DNA of 64,000 nucleotides from Dryas octopetala (taxonomy: Eukaryota; Streptophyta; Magnoliopsida; Rosales; Rosaceae), in NCBI GenBank assembly GCA_963921425.1, contig OY992840.1:9736501-9800500 (forward strand), in the 5' to 3' direction. A program made the position numbers and the translations under genes. Shown piece after piece: positions 51,181 to 63,039 of this stretch. The notes below the pieces were generated by a model, which had not been told where the DNA came from, searched no databases, and saw only the letters and a list, made by a program, of their open reading frames with translations. The stretch's first letter is position 1. Every line of letters begins with the position of its first letter.

Positions 51181-51581
51181 TGACATGTTTACTAATCTGT
51201 AATCGGATTATGAAGAATTGAATTAATGAGAAATTGGATTGATGAGGAATTGAATTCTCATTGAAGTTGTTTACTAAACTATCTAGAATCAAAGTATGAA
51301 TGATATCATATGAGCATTTGATTACTAAAATGCCCTTGTTCCTAATAAATTATTTTATATGCTAGTTAATAATGAGAGGGTATAATAGGAAAAATATTAG
51401 GGATTGGATTACCACCTCTCACCCAAGAATCCAATTCCTCCAAAATAAGGAGTTGAATTCCTAATTTCATATGGGCCCCACTTATGTTTTTATTTTCATA
51501 TAGTTAGTAAACAAATGAGTAATCCGTAATCGGAATCTAATTTCTTATTTTGATTCCAATTACGGATTAGTAAACATGTCA
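51181..51581. mobile_element. MITE with TAA target duplication (PIF/Harbinger-like)
   Basis: A 401-bp element with terminal repeats TGACATGTTTACTAATCTGTAAT and, as reverse complement of the right end, TGACATGTTTACTAATCCGTAAT. TAA flanks both sides (51178-51180, 51582-51584), the duplication size of PIF/Harbinger MITEs. There is no coding content. Superfamily assignment rests on the duplication length alone. Confidence 0.8.
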
Positions 51582-52228
51582 TAAATACTAAACAATAAAC
51601 TCAAACTTAAGAGGTGCCCCTTATTAGTCATCAGCTAGATATATTACATAAATTATTGAACTTTTCTCAATTTCTTTGATTTTGTAATTGGGCAAACCAA
51701 AAAGGTCAACCTAACAGTAGCCTGTAAACCAAAACGAGGAAAACATTTTTCATTATGTAATATTAATTCTTTACTGAAGGACCACATTATGCATGTGTGG
51801 CATAGCTGGCTTGAGTGCTCAACCTCCAAAGGACTCCCAAACTTTTCGTATTCAAAGGCCAAAAGAGAATAAAAGGACTCATTTGAAAGAAAAAAGTGAC
51901 CAAACTAAGTTTGGTTCGGGGTTCCTTCTACTATTTGGCAAATCAAGAAAAGGTTAAGTACGTACGTGTACCATTTTTTTTTTTTGGTAAAGATTAGCTC
52001 ACTACCTCACATGAGATAAGCCTGATAAGGTCTAGATCATAGAATAGTCCAAAAATAAATTAAATAAAATATTTATCCAAAAATAAATAATAAACCACTT
52101 GGGTTTTTGACTCTAGCTACCAATGAATTGTATATATATACGTGGGGAATCTTGAGTAAACTAAAGAAAAATATGAGGTCAGTGTTCGAGACAAAGACCC
52201 CTACAAGAAAAATCTTGCTATAATTATT

Positions 52229-52888
52229 ATTATTTTTTTTATAAAAATATCTTATTGCATTAGATCAGCCAAAAGGCAGAGTAAATACAAAAAAAGAGCT
52301 CAAAGGCTTACAAGAAGACAAAAGCCTATAGAAGTGGAGCATCAAAACCCATAGAAATTCCAAGATCGATCTCATCACAGCGGTGTTGAGCATACATTAT
52401 AACCACCAAACGGAGTTAGTGAGGTGCCGAAGGGCTTAGCGAACTTGTTGCGTTATGATCCACAATTCTACCAACAACTCTAAATCGACGTCGATAGTAG
52501 CTCATAATGGCAGATTAAGCAGTAGTAACCGGTGAAAAAATGACCGGTACTGGCAAAAATAGTGCAAACCAAACACCTTGAGATAAGCGTCCAAGAAAAC
52601 CTGAGAGTATCAAAGCACCAAACAAGCCAAAACAAGTGAAAGGAGAAAAACAAAGTTGCAAGATGCAATAGGAAAGACTTCCAAAATGGAAGTATGAAAA
52701 AACTCTCACTATTGAGGGAGGAGAGTATTCTTGAGTTGGGGGAGAAGGGAAAGGAAAATGAGAGAATGGGAGGGGAGGGGAAGGAAGGTCAGCTCCCTTC
52801 ACCCTCCCTGTAATATGCGACTATGGGAGGGCTTGAGGAGAGAGGAGAGAGAAAATAGAAGTAGCGGCTAGGATTATAGATAATTTAT
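52229..52888 (-). mobile_element. Non-LTR retrotransposed insertion with 18-bp duplication
   Basis: The 18-bp sequence aatcttgctataattatt occurs perfectly at 52211-52228 and 52889-52906, flanking 660 bp. Read on the minus strand, the insert begins in a CT-rich leader and ends AATGCAATAAGATATTTTTATAAAAAAAAT, an A-rich tail with polyadenylation-like signals directly abutting the duplication. That is the signature of LINE-machinery insertion. It could be a short, internally deleted or 5'-truncated LINE, or a processed retrocopy. The short minus ORFs (95 aa and 62 aa) show no recognisable domain. Confidence 0.78.
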
Positions 52889-52942
52889 AATCTTGCTATA
52901 ATTATTGAATTGTATGCTATTTTTATACATCAACCATGATTT

Positions 52943-53307
52943 TGTTGAGAGTAATGTGGAGCAATGTCCCACATCGAAAAACTAGAGCTTAACATATGTG
53001 CTTATAAGTCTTGGGTCTCTCCACCCATTGCCAATTAGTTTTGTGTTGGATGTTTTAATTCTATCATGGTATCAGAGCTTGGTTATTCGCGTGTAAGGTC
53101 CAACGGCCACACGTGCTCCCACGTCACCCAATACAATTTGTTCACGTGTAAGGCTCAAAAATCTCGCCACACGTGCGGGGGCGTGTTGAGAGTAATGTGG
53201 AGCAATGTCCCACATCGGAAAACTAGAGCTTAACATATAAGCTTATAAGTCTTGGGCCTTTCCACCCATTGCCAATTAGTTTTGGGTTGGATGTTCTAAT
53301 TCTATCA
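52943..53307 (+). mobile_element. TRIM retrotransposon, 365 bp
   Basis: Two near-identical LTRs (52943-53068, 126 bp; 53184-53307, 124 bp) start TGTTGAGAGTAATGTGGAGC and end TTCTATCA. The 115-bp interior starts with TGGTATCAGAGC (53069-53080), a perfect primer-binding site for initiator tRNA-Met, and ends with the purine tract GCGGGGGCG just before the 3' LTR. There is no coding capacity. A 5-bp target duplication is not evident. The LTRs show no obvious 5S rRNA insert, so it does not look like Cassandra. Confidence 0.88.
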
Positions 53308-53390
53308 TATGATTAATAGTATAGCCCATCGAATACGATCTCAGAGTTGTAGTAATTATAAAGAGCCTCCACTAAAGTGACCCCTTGAAG

Positions 53391-53890
53391 TAGAGGTGTC
53401 AAACGGGCCGGGCCGGCCCAACCCGGTCCGTTTAAGTTGAGCTCATCGTGCTTTCATGCCGTGCTCGGGCCAGTCCATATAGTTAAGACCTAAGCCTGGC
53501 ACGGCCTGCGGGCCATTCGTGCTCGTGTCATACCTTAAACAGGCCGGCCCACGGACCTTTTTTTATTTTTTTGTATGGTGATAAAACTAATTTTATGATA
53601 TTTTTTCTTATTTATAATTAAATATTAACATTATTTTTCATAAAAATTGAATAATTTTATTGAAAAGTTCTCTAAAAATGTAAAAAAATAATGTTAAAAT
53701 AGTCGTGCCTAATTCGGGCCCATTTTGTGTTTGTGCTCGTGCCGTACTTGGCTTATGTCGTGCCATACTCGATGGACTAAAAACTTCGGCCTGACCCAGA
53801 ACGGCCCATTTAATCGTGTCGTGCTGTGCCCATTTTAATTGTGCCGTGCCGTGTCGTGCTCGAGCCGGCTTGACCCGTTTGACACCTCTA
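53391..53890. mobile_element. Non-autonomous hAT element, 500 bp
   Basis: Terminal inverted repeats TAGAGGTGTCAAACGGGCC (left) and TAGAGGTGTCAAACGGGTC (reverse complement of right). The flanking 8-mers are ccttgaag (53383-53390) and cctctaag (53891-53898), 6/8 identical, fitting a diverged hAT duplication. The subterminal regions are rich in GGGCCGGGCCGGCCC and CGTGCCGTGCC motifs around an AT-rich middle. There is no ORF. Confidence 0.85.
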
Positions 53891-53898
53891 CCTCTAAG

Positions 53899-54883
53899 TT
53901 ATTTCAAAAGATTGATCAAGCAACGACTCTTCAACTTGAATTTTAGACATTTCTAATTAAGAGCATTAATTAATTATTTGCCTCAATTAATCCACTTTTT
54001 ATTAATTTTTACTTTTGTCTGATTCTATTAATTTACTTCTCTCTTCATGATTAAGTTACCCTCGCCCATAGAACAGTTAAAAATTAAGAATAATCTTTTT
54101 TAGTTAGATAATGTGATGTGATATGTTATCAAAGGGTGAATCAAAACCATGGATTGCATAGAATTATAAATGTTTGAATATATAATTTTAATTCACCATT
54201 GATATATATATATATTAATATATGCATAGCATATCAAATATCTAATACTAATATGCTATATTGTAAAATTGTAAAACTGGTTTTTATTTATTTATAATTA
54301 TCTTTCATGAGTTTAAAATCAGAAATGTTGATAAAGTTGAATCGTATTTAATTGTAGGCTCATAAATCTTAATCTGATAACGTAAGCATGTAAGAGAGAT
54401 CATTCCATGGAAGCTTGACTATTATAAGCATGTAATCCGTACGTTTATCAAGTACTGATTGTATCTTTTTACTTCTCTCTCTCTCTCTCTCTCCCTAGCC
54501 CATATAACTTCACTTTCTACGCATACACTACAAAATTTCTGAATCGTGTGCCGACCATCTCTTTCTCATAATACCCAATTCTCTGAATTTCCAAAAGAAC
54601 CATATTCTCATCATATTCTCATATCCAAAGAATCCCACCACTTTCACCAACACCACCACCACCAGCGTAACCCCAACACTATAAACACCCACAAACTCAA
54701 ACTCGGATACACACACACAAACACAAACACACTGAGCCTCTGAGACAGACATATAGCAGAGAGCTCAAAGCTCTATAATATTTCCATTTCTAGCACATAC
54801 CTATGTTCCTAAACATAAACCCAGTTCACAATCTTCAAGTTTAATTTTGGGTTCTTATTATTATCAACCAAATTACTATAAGC
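53899..54883 (+). promoter_or_regulatory. Upstream region and leader of the SAUR gene
   Basis: A CT tract (54474-54494) is followed by a TATA-like CATATAAC at 54501-54508. The leader-like sequence to the ATG is CA-rich. GAGACA at 54742-54747, the complement of the auxin response element core TGTCTC, lies about 140 bp before the ATG. Function is inferred from motif and position. Confidence 0.4.
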
Positions 54884-55384
54884 ATGAGATCAAAGACCAG
54901 AGGTTTCAGGCTAAGACACAAGCTAGTGAGGATCTTCAAATGGATAATCCGACCCAGAAAACCGCCCACCCGGTTCCAAACCTTGGACCCTCCGACCCAA
55001 ACCTACAACCCCATTTCCAAATTCCTCACCCTGGCTCGCTACCTTCAACGCGGAGCCAAGGAGCTCTGTTTCCCAAACTCGGGTTATATTCGGATCGGGC
55101 AGGCCCCGGTGGAGCCAAAACCGGTTGGTATTCCGAAGGGTCACATGGCGGTCTACGTGGGCAAATCAGATGATGACACGCAGAGGTATTTGGTGCCCGT
55201 CATGTACTTCAATCACCCGCTGTTCGCGGAGCTGTTGAAGGAGGCCGAAAGGGTTTACGGGTTCAACCATCCGGGTCGGATCGTGATACCGTGTGGGGTT
55301 TCGGAGTTTGAGAAGGTGCAGATGAGGATTGCCGCAGGGGAACAATGCCAAAGGCGGAGAAGGAAGAACCGTCGTTATTTGTGA
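54884..55384 (+). CDS. SAUR-family auxin-responsive protein (SAUR36-like)
   Basis: An intronless 166-aa member of the small auxin-up RNA family. These proteins inhibit PP2C.D phosphatases and so promote plasma-membrane H+-ATPase activity and cell expansion; SAUR36-type members are also linked to leaf senescence. Residues 1-65 form a basic N-terminal extension (RGFRLRHKLVRIFKWIIRPR, YLQRGAKELC) typical of the longer SAURs. The SAUR domain runs from about 87 to 155: GIPKGHMAVYVG, RYLVPVMYFNHPLFAELLKEAE, YGFNHPGRIVIPC, FEKVQMRIA. The tail is Arg-rich. The start was chosen as the first ATG in frame, and it gives the usual MRSKTRGF-type N-terminus. It stands alone, unlike clustered SAURs. The exact orthologue is uncertain. 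Confidence 0.93.
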   Translation: MRSKTRGFRLRHKLVRIFKWIIRPRKPPTRFQTLDPPTQTYNPISKFLTLARYLQRGAKELCFPNSGYIRIGQAPVEPKPVGIPKGHMAVYVGKSDDDTQRYLVPVMYFNHPLFAELLKEAERVYGFNHPGRIVIPCGVSEFEKVQMRIAAGEQCQRRRRKNRRYL

Positions 55385-56326
55385 CTTAAACCACAGCGCG
55401 CGGATGATAATTTGGGTAATGCCAATACTCAATAGTACGGTCCAACTTCATGACAATGATTTTGATTTTTGAGGTTTTTTTTTTTTTTTTCCCTTCTAAG
55501 TAGGCTATTGTGTCCCACTAAATACTGTGAATATTGAAATCAATACGAATATTTATCCTTTAAGGGTTTCTTCAAATAATGTTTGTTAATTCATATTGCG
55601 TTGGATTCACTTTTAACTAACGAGGAATGCTAGAGCCAAAAAAAAAAATTGTGAACTTTGAGTGTTACGAACTTATTAAGACATGGCTTTTGGTTGTCTT
55701 GCCTTAATGGCGTATTGTACTACTAATACACATTTTATGAAATCAACCAATCATTAAATTATTTAATTTACAATATATCATGTTAACCAATCATTAAAAA
55801 TGTTGTATTTCACTTGTTCTCTCGTATAAGTCGTATTTCATGTATCTAAAAAATTTCTCAGTTTAATCGATAAAGTGCAAGTATGACTTTTGGGTTTTTA
55901 ACTAAGTGGACAAGTGAAAGTGTATGACCTTTAGGTTTGATTATTTGATTAATTCACTAAGAGTAACTAATACTCGATAAACCATATTTTATGGTCATAT
56001 TAATTAACTTACAATGTAATAGTTGATGAGTCATATAACAATTGTTTGCTATATAATCACAAGGCGAAGCCACATATAAACGGGAAGTGGCCTTGCTTTC
56101 CTAACCTCCCTTCAACACGTGTATTTAAAGGGAAAAAACTTACTTATCGCGAGTGTATATATTTTATGCATCTATCTCTTTGATCAAGTGCTAAGTCACC
56201 TAAAGAGAAATAGATAAGTAAATATATATACTCTTTATATGATAGTTTACTGGTATTTAAAAATAAGGTGGTGTGGTAATTGGCCCACTTAGAAAACACT
56301 GTTTATTGCTTCCCCGAATATGTTTT
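55385..56326. other. SAUR 3' flank and intergenic sequence
   Basis: The first ~200 bp probably hold the SAUR 3' untranslated region. The rest is AT-rich, with no gene or defined repeat recognised. Confidence 0.55.
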
Positions 56327-56335
56327 ATGCTAGCT

Positions 56336-57193
56336 GGACCTGGATCCTCTGCCGGTCTTTTGATACCAGACTGGTACATGACTTTTAATCCAAACCCTTA
56401 ATTTTCTTTCATGGCTGAGATTTTGCCACCTAACACAAAAACCCATTGTCCACCCCAGTGACCCTCCTCCTTCACTCCGATCACCCTCGCCACTGACTCC
56501 CCTTTCTTTTTCTCTCTCTACACACTTTCTCTCTCCTCCGTAGTCCTAGCTGGTGGATGATTTTCTAGCCCAAGCTTGCTCCAATTTTGGGTTTCCTCTC
56601 AAATTCAAAATCAAATAGGAAATTGTTGCAGGGTATATCTCCAACTTGTGTTAACAGTGGAGGTGGAGGCTACAGATCAAACCCAAGCTTGCTGGTTGGT
56701 GGAACACAAACAAATATGTATAGCAAAGGGATATTACTGATCTGGGTCTTGGCAATTTGTTAGAAAAGGGAAATTACTTTTTAGTTTTGAAAAGAAGAGT
56801 ATGGAGAAAGTGCTCTGGTGGGACACTAATCAAAGGTTTGCAGAGATTGTAAAAATCTTGGGAAGCAAGTTGGCTGAGGATTTGGGTTTGTGTTGCACAC
56901 AAACAAATATTGCATTGCTGGTTGGCGTACCAGTCCTCTTGGTTCTCTTTTAAACCACATGGGTGTGTACCTTTCTGCCTCAGTGGGAAATTGTCGCCGG
57001 AGAAGAGGGGGAACAGTGGGCTGGGCTGGGATGATATTTTTTGGTCTTTTTAATCTTTATTTCTAAATGTTAATTTATGAAAACTAGGTAATTTGCAAAT
57101 GGCAAGATCTCAGCCATAAAATATTATTGGAAGGCTGAGATCAAAAGTCAGGCACGTAGCCTGGTATAATTTGCCTGGCAGAGATCCAGGTCC
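56336..57193. mobile_element. MULE-like element 5
   Basis: An 858-bp element between perfect 9-bp duplications, atgctagct, at 56327-56335 and 57194-57202. The ends are GGACCTGGATCCTCTGCC (left) and GGACCTGGATCTCTGCC (reverse complement of right). The arms of about 95 bp continue through ATGGCTGAGATTTTGCCA and ATGGCTGAGATCTTGCCA. The interior is a CT-rich, gene-like segment (CTCTCTCCTCCGTAGTCC) and a GGAGGTGGAGG stretch, without a transposase. Confidence 0.88.
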
Positions 57194-57202
57194 ATGCTAG
57201 CT

Positions 57203-58701
57203 ACACCATTGATAATAATTGATATAATAAGTCAATATCAACAGAAAATATTTGATATGCTAATATGGTAAAGAAAATGTGTTCAGTCTAACATTATTCA
57301 ATCTGCTAAACTTGTGCAACATCACGCTTGAGTTCATCAGACTGATCATCAATATTAATATAGACAAATGTGTCACAATTGCAACGCTCACTGAGTGCAT
57401 GAATCTGATGAAGTGGAAAAGTAAAGATAGAAAGCACAAGCGTAAAATTAAATGGTGACAAGTACTCTTCTAATGAATAAGGTAGCCCAATACACCAGTT
57501 AATAGCTAGGTTAGTTACGCTTGGATCTTTGTACTTAATCAAAGTCAAGACAACCAAATTCTAGCTAAGAGCCCTCTTATGCTTAACTATTTTGAAGAAA
57601 TTTGACAAGGTGTCTTTTAGCTAGTGTTGTGTTTGATACCTTAATAAAGGCTTTGTTGGGTCTTTCATAGAGGTTTCCTAGGGCTGTAGAAATGCCTTCA
57701 CATTGCCAAAAAGGCCCAAAAAAACAAAGAACAGGCACAAGACCTGAATTACCACATAATATGGAGTTGCATTGTTTTTCTTGGTCACATTAGAAGTGGG
57801 ATTGCATCCTTAACTTATTCTAATCCTATCTCAATTCTCTATCATCTCTTAATTTATTTTAAACTTATCTGAATTCTCTGTCATCTCTTACTAAATGAAC
57901 TAATCTCAATGGTTTCTATCATCACTTACTACTTGAACTAATTCCAAAAGTCTCCGCCTCTTACCGCTTGAATTAATCTCAAAGGCGGGCTAGTTGCATT
58001 GCTATCTGCAAATGGCAATTGGGTAATGGTCCCTTGGTCCCCATAATAATCCTTGATGAAGATCTTAAATTGGATTCGGGGCTTGCTGGTGCTGAACCTT
58101 TACCAATTGGTCCCCCATCCTTTCCTTTATAATAAAGCAAATGATCAAACACAACCAGTTAAAATTGTAGCCGCGTGGACCGACCCTTAGGCCTTAGCAA
58201 TGAGAGGTGAGGAGAATGCAACGTGGCAGTGCCATAGGGCTGGGGCAACTCTCATTCTCATCAATCATCATCTTGCTTCAATTCAATTTCTTCAACTTGG
58301 GAATAAACTTGTGGAATTGTTCCTCATTCTGATGCACCTGCGAAACTATATTCAGGCATTCAAATTTACCGCCTTTGTAGATTTGATTCCTGATGAGAAG
58401 AGAGATTCATATTTTCAGCATATGTCAAAATCCCTACTCTCATTTGTCAGCCTAGCTAAGAATGTTGACATGCATGAGGTGATTGATTATGTTAATTCTT
58501 GTTATTTCGGATTATCTTACGGATGAAACTTGAAAATTTCAAACAATATATACATACATATATATATATATATAGATATATAATGTTCTGACATTTCTAG
58601 ATTCGATTCTAGATTGGAAACAGGCATATTAGAACTAGTACGAGGGTGTGACATCTTTATCCTATATTCCTATTACAAAGGCTTTGCATATGTTCAACAT
58701 T
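57203..58701. other. Intergenic region upstream of the VPE stop codon
   Basis: It contains the VPE 3' untranslated region near its right end. Two short ORFs, 57306-57557 (-) and 58200-58526 (+, 108 aa), have no recognisable domain, no good context and no related neighbour, so they are not called as genes. Confidence 0.5.
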
Positions 58702-61700
58702 CTAAGCACTGTAGCCTGTGTTTGAAGGATGCAACTGGCCCAAATGATTATAACCATTACAGGTAGCCCAACAAGCTTCCTCCATTTGGGCTTGGGACAT
58801 ACCACTGTTGCAGATGTTGGCAAATGCCCTCATGTGTTTCATGCCATACTGAGTCAGTGACCCACAATGTGTTTCAAACACCCTCACCTGTAATTCAAAG
58901 TTTAACCATGAGAATCAAGCAATGAATAATATGCAATTAAAGAGCCAATCAAGAAAAGGGTAAGCTATTACCATAGATTTTAAGCACCCCCAATCATCCA
59001 CTAGGGGCAGACCAAGTGCTCTCACTGAATTGAGCATGGAGGAGCCTCTTTCTGGTCCATAAAGAAATGTTCCTATGAATTCAATGCTTGCATCCAAGTG
59101 ACTCCTGTGCCTCATTGTTTCTTTGATCTGCTTGAGGATTTCATTCTTCTTTTCTGACCCATGTTCTGATTTTTTGTACTGTGTAAAATAACAAGCAAGT
59201 ATTAGTACTAACAAGTCCAAATATGCAACAAATTTTCTGGGTTTCTATTTCTATGAATTGTGGAAACGAATTTGGGGGCAGGCAGGAGCTCACCATTTGC
59301 CACATGAAGACAAGCTCTGCATCTCTCTGGTTTACAACTTGCATGGGATTTTCTAGTTGGCCATTGTTAGGAGGGAAGTTCACAGAGGCAGGATCAAATC
59401 CTAGGTACAAATACAGCTTCTCTGCTGTTAAGTTTTTGGTCCCATATTCCATCACATGGGATCCCACATCGTAATTGTTGGAATTGGAAGTCCTTTTCTT
59501 TACCTGCACAAACACAAGTTCACACATTCACTCATTTGCTTCGTGCTCTAATTCACATTAGGTCCAGAAACTTAAAGTTAATAAGTTCCAAGTTTTTGTA
59601 ATCTCACCGTCTGGTATTGTTGTTTTATTGTTTCTTTCTTCAGATTGTGTCTCTCACTGCAAGTTTAAAGAAGAAAAAACGTTAACGAAACGAGTTATAG
59701 AAGATTATATAAAAGTGCCAAATAATGACTACTACCATGTAGATATTATTACTTTCCAAATAATTATGCATTCGTTCCAACTTCCACCTAAATTAATTTC
59801 TTATTTTTGGAAGTTCACAGAGCCTTACTTGTCATCTTTGAAGGAGCAAAAATGCATACCTGTCCTCCATCCATGAAACACTGTACAAATCCCCTAAGCA
59901 AGTGATATATTCGGGTGGCGGTGGGGGCTCCATCCCAGGACAGTAAGTTCCGAAGCTGTTCTCTTGTGCATTTGATGCTGTGGTCACATAAATGTTTAGG
60001 TCACTGGGCATTATGCCTTCAAAAATGCTCCCACTCTCACATGCTTCTACATATATAACCTGCATAACAAATTACACATTACAACTTGAGCGGTTAGTAG
60101 TAATATTACCCCTTTGAATACCAACCAAATGTGAAAAATTAAACTGATCTCCTTACCATCTCTTTGTAGCTCCCAGATGCATGTTTCTTCTTCAAAACCT
60201 CAATCAAATCCGTGGCATAAAGGAAAGGCAAATTTGGCATTCCTACAATCATATCCAAAATTGATGAGCTCTCATTTGCAGTGTTACAAAATTTCTTTCT
60301 ACAAATTCACATCCAAAATTAAGTTCATTCAAACTTCAAATGCTCATGACTTAGGCAAAGGAAAAAACAAAAAAACAAAAGCCACCTTCCCAAAGAAGTA
60401 AATTTTGGTCTACTGTCTACATAAAGTAGTGATCCAATACTGATAAAATGTTTGGTCCAAAAAATGAGATAATTGAATTGTAAAAGAAGAGGTAGTGAAC
60501 TCACCAAGAACACCAGGACCCCCATGATCTGAGTAGAATAAGAAGATTCTGTCATTAGGTTTGCTATCCACAACCTTCCCACTTCCACCTTTCACAGCCT
60601 TCTTGTCACCAAGAAGTACTGCATACAGATTCTCGGTAGTCACATCCTTACCAGTGTAATCCTACAATATTCCACCATTAATATAATTAATCAACAAGAA
60701 AACTTATTAAATAGGATTCTAAGAAAACTGAAGCTTAATTAACAATTAAGTGTTTAGTGACAACTGACAACTATGACCAAAATAACATGTAGTCAGAAAT
60801 TGTTAAGGTTAGCACTGTGGCTTCAAAACTTATGTTAAAATGTAGAAAGGGAATAACACCCAAGTATCTTTCACACTGTGATAATTGTTCTGTTTTCTCA
60901 CTGGGATTAGGTGGAATCACACAGGATTAATGTGGAAGTGTGGATCTAGTTGATGGAGAATTTGGGCCTAACCACCCTCTCTATAATCTGATTATGGGGT
61001 GCAAGTACATGTTCAACAAGGATAAAATGGCAGCGGATAGAATGGCCACTATCAGACTGTTTTGTATTTGAATTACACCATGGCCCCTGTTGTAAATAGC
61101 TTGTCTAAGGATCTCCTTGGTGTTGCTAGGCCCATGAGTGATTGCTGTTAGTTCTGTTTGGGCCTAGTGCCCGCAAATTCACTCAAAAAAACAAATAATA
61201 ATACAAGACACTCTTGTGAGGTCCAAAAATACAAGATATACTCATATACCCTGCTAATTATCATTTTGGTTGCGGTGATTTCATTTGAATCCTCTTCAAA
61301 CTTACCCACATTATTTTTTGAAAAATCTAAATCCCAATTTTTTTTATTACTCACTCCTTCATCGAGTATAATATCTTAAGCTTAGCTCCTTCATGGACTA
61401 TAAGATCTTAAGGTAAACCTTAGATACGCACATTTACTCGCAAACGATGCCTACCATATAAACTTCAGAGGTACACCTGTAAGGGTTGAACATCTGAGTT
61501 TACAACTCCCGGCCCCATGCTATACTCTTTTACCATTGTTCCACTCATAAAAAAGGGAAAGGGAAAAAAAACTGAAATGAGGTCCCCTCCCAGCAGCAGT
61601 CAGTAGTGATTGGCCACCATGTTAAATACATAAAAAAAAAAAATGAAATTGAACTTCGAAAAAGATTTTAAGAGAATACATGTGAGGTAAAATCGTAAAA

Positions 61701-62932
61701 ACATTTTGGATATAGATATAAGAAGCAAATTTTTGGATTCAAATAAAATCACCCAAGCAACAATTGCAATCTTGAGTTCAAATCTTATGGACATACGACA
61801 ATTATAGATTAATAAAAATAAAAAAGCAACAATTAATAAGAAGGAAATTCAAAATGGAAATTAATGCTTAAAATTACCCAAGGGAGACACAAAGGTCATA
61901 TATCAATGTCATCAGTCAAGCTTCATGCTGATTTACCACCCACACACACACACACATATATATATGTACCTTTTCTTTGCTTCACTCATCATTTTCTCCT
62001 ACTAGTACTATTTATTTTCCATCAATGAAAAAATGTGTACGAGGCTATATATGAAATCAGAATTAAACTACGGGGTTACATAGTTGCTTAAAGTAATTAG
62101 AGAGCTGTACGTTAAAGCCAAAAGCTCAGTTCACCATAGCAACGGTCCAAGAACCACTCAAGTATTCTTGTTTAAGCTTCAGAATCTTTTCTCTTTAAGC
62201 TTTAAGAAATATCAAAAGAAAAAAATAAATAAAAGGCAATTATAAAGAGTCGGGTAGGGCCAATTCGTACATTATAGCTTTTGATTTGTCCTTACTATAA
62301 TGAATAATCAATCAGCGGATCACCACGTGGCAGCTATAAGAAGCATATTATATATGATTACATTAGATATTTATGTGCAACATGCCAACATGAATTAAGA
62401 AATGAATTTGTTGTAGGTTACCTTAGGGACGCCAGCATATACATCATGACCTTGTGGATGGTTGATGATGATGCCACGTCTGGGATTCATCTCATGCATG
62501 GCGATGTCATCATACATAAATACCACTATGTTTTCCTCCTTCAGCCCACCTTTTCTCAGCAACTGATATGCGTGACAAACATCTGACTGCATAACAAAAA
62601 AAAAAAAAAAAAGGTTACATCAAATTAAATTGATTCTGTTAATTAAAAGTTTAAAACTAATTCCGAGAAAGCTTAAATTATATACATCACACACGTACCT
62701 GATGCCTGTAATTTCCATACCCATTTGAACCGGCTACAAGAACCGCCCATCTTGTCCCAACATCTTGAACCGGTTCATGGTCATCCTTCTCTGTAGGCAA
62801 CCGGATTCCAGACTCCCACCGGTCCAGCCGGGCGGCTCGACCTCCTCCTATAGCTTGGGTGAGCAGTACTAACACAACCAGCAACACCCACATGTTGCTG
62901 ATCATCAGCTTAGACTGATATTGGACCGCCAT
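58702..62932 (-). CDS. bVPE: Vacuolar processing enzyme (legumain), beta type
   Basis: An asparaginyl endopeptidase (peptidase family C13) of vacuoles that cleaves after Asn/Asp to mature seed storage and vacuolar proteins. Exons: 62699-62932, 62422-62586, 60505-60661, 60157-60242, 59860-60059, 59608-59656, 59294-59503, 58972-59178, 58702-58887, giving 497 aa. Residues 1-~33 are a signal peptide ([13 protein letters not shown]). The caspase-like core starts [20 protein letters not shown] and has [20 protein letters not shown]. The catalytic His is H179 in [10 protein letters not shown] and the catalytic Cys is C221 in [28 protein letters not shown] and [10 protein letters not shown] follow. 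The autoinhibitory C-terminal prodomain contains [34 protein letters not shown] and ends [21 protein letters not shown] and [12 protein letters not shown] are closer to beta-VPE than to the alpha/gamma forms. The length fits the family (about 480-500 aa). Intron 2 is long (about 1.76 kb). Confidence 0.96.
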
Positions 62933-63001
62933 GAAGACCAGAAGAGTGAACCGGGGATTCAAGAAAACCCAGTGGTAAAGAGAGAGAGAGAGAGATGTGG
63001 G

Positions 63002-63039
<38 letters not shown>

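Noticed and set aside
52943..53307. Cassandra-type TRIM with embedded 5S rRNA
   Set aside because: The LTRs do not show a recognisable 5S rRNA internal promoter or conserved 5S blocks.
58200..58526. 108-aa plus-strand ORF
   Set aside because: It is not recognised as any family, there is no related exon nearby, and its length is within chance expectation for this region.
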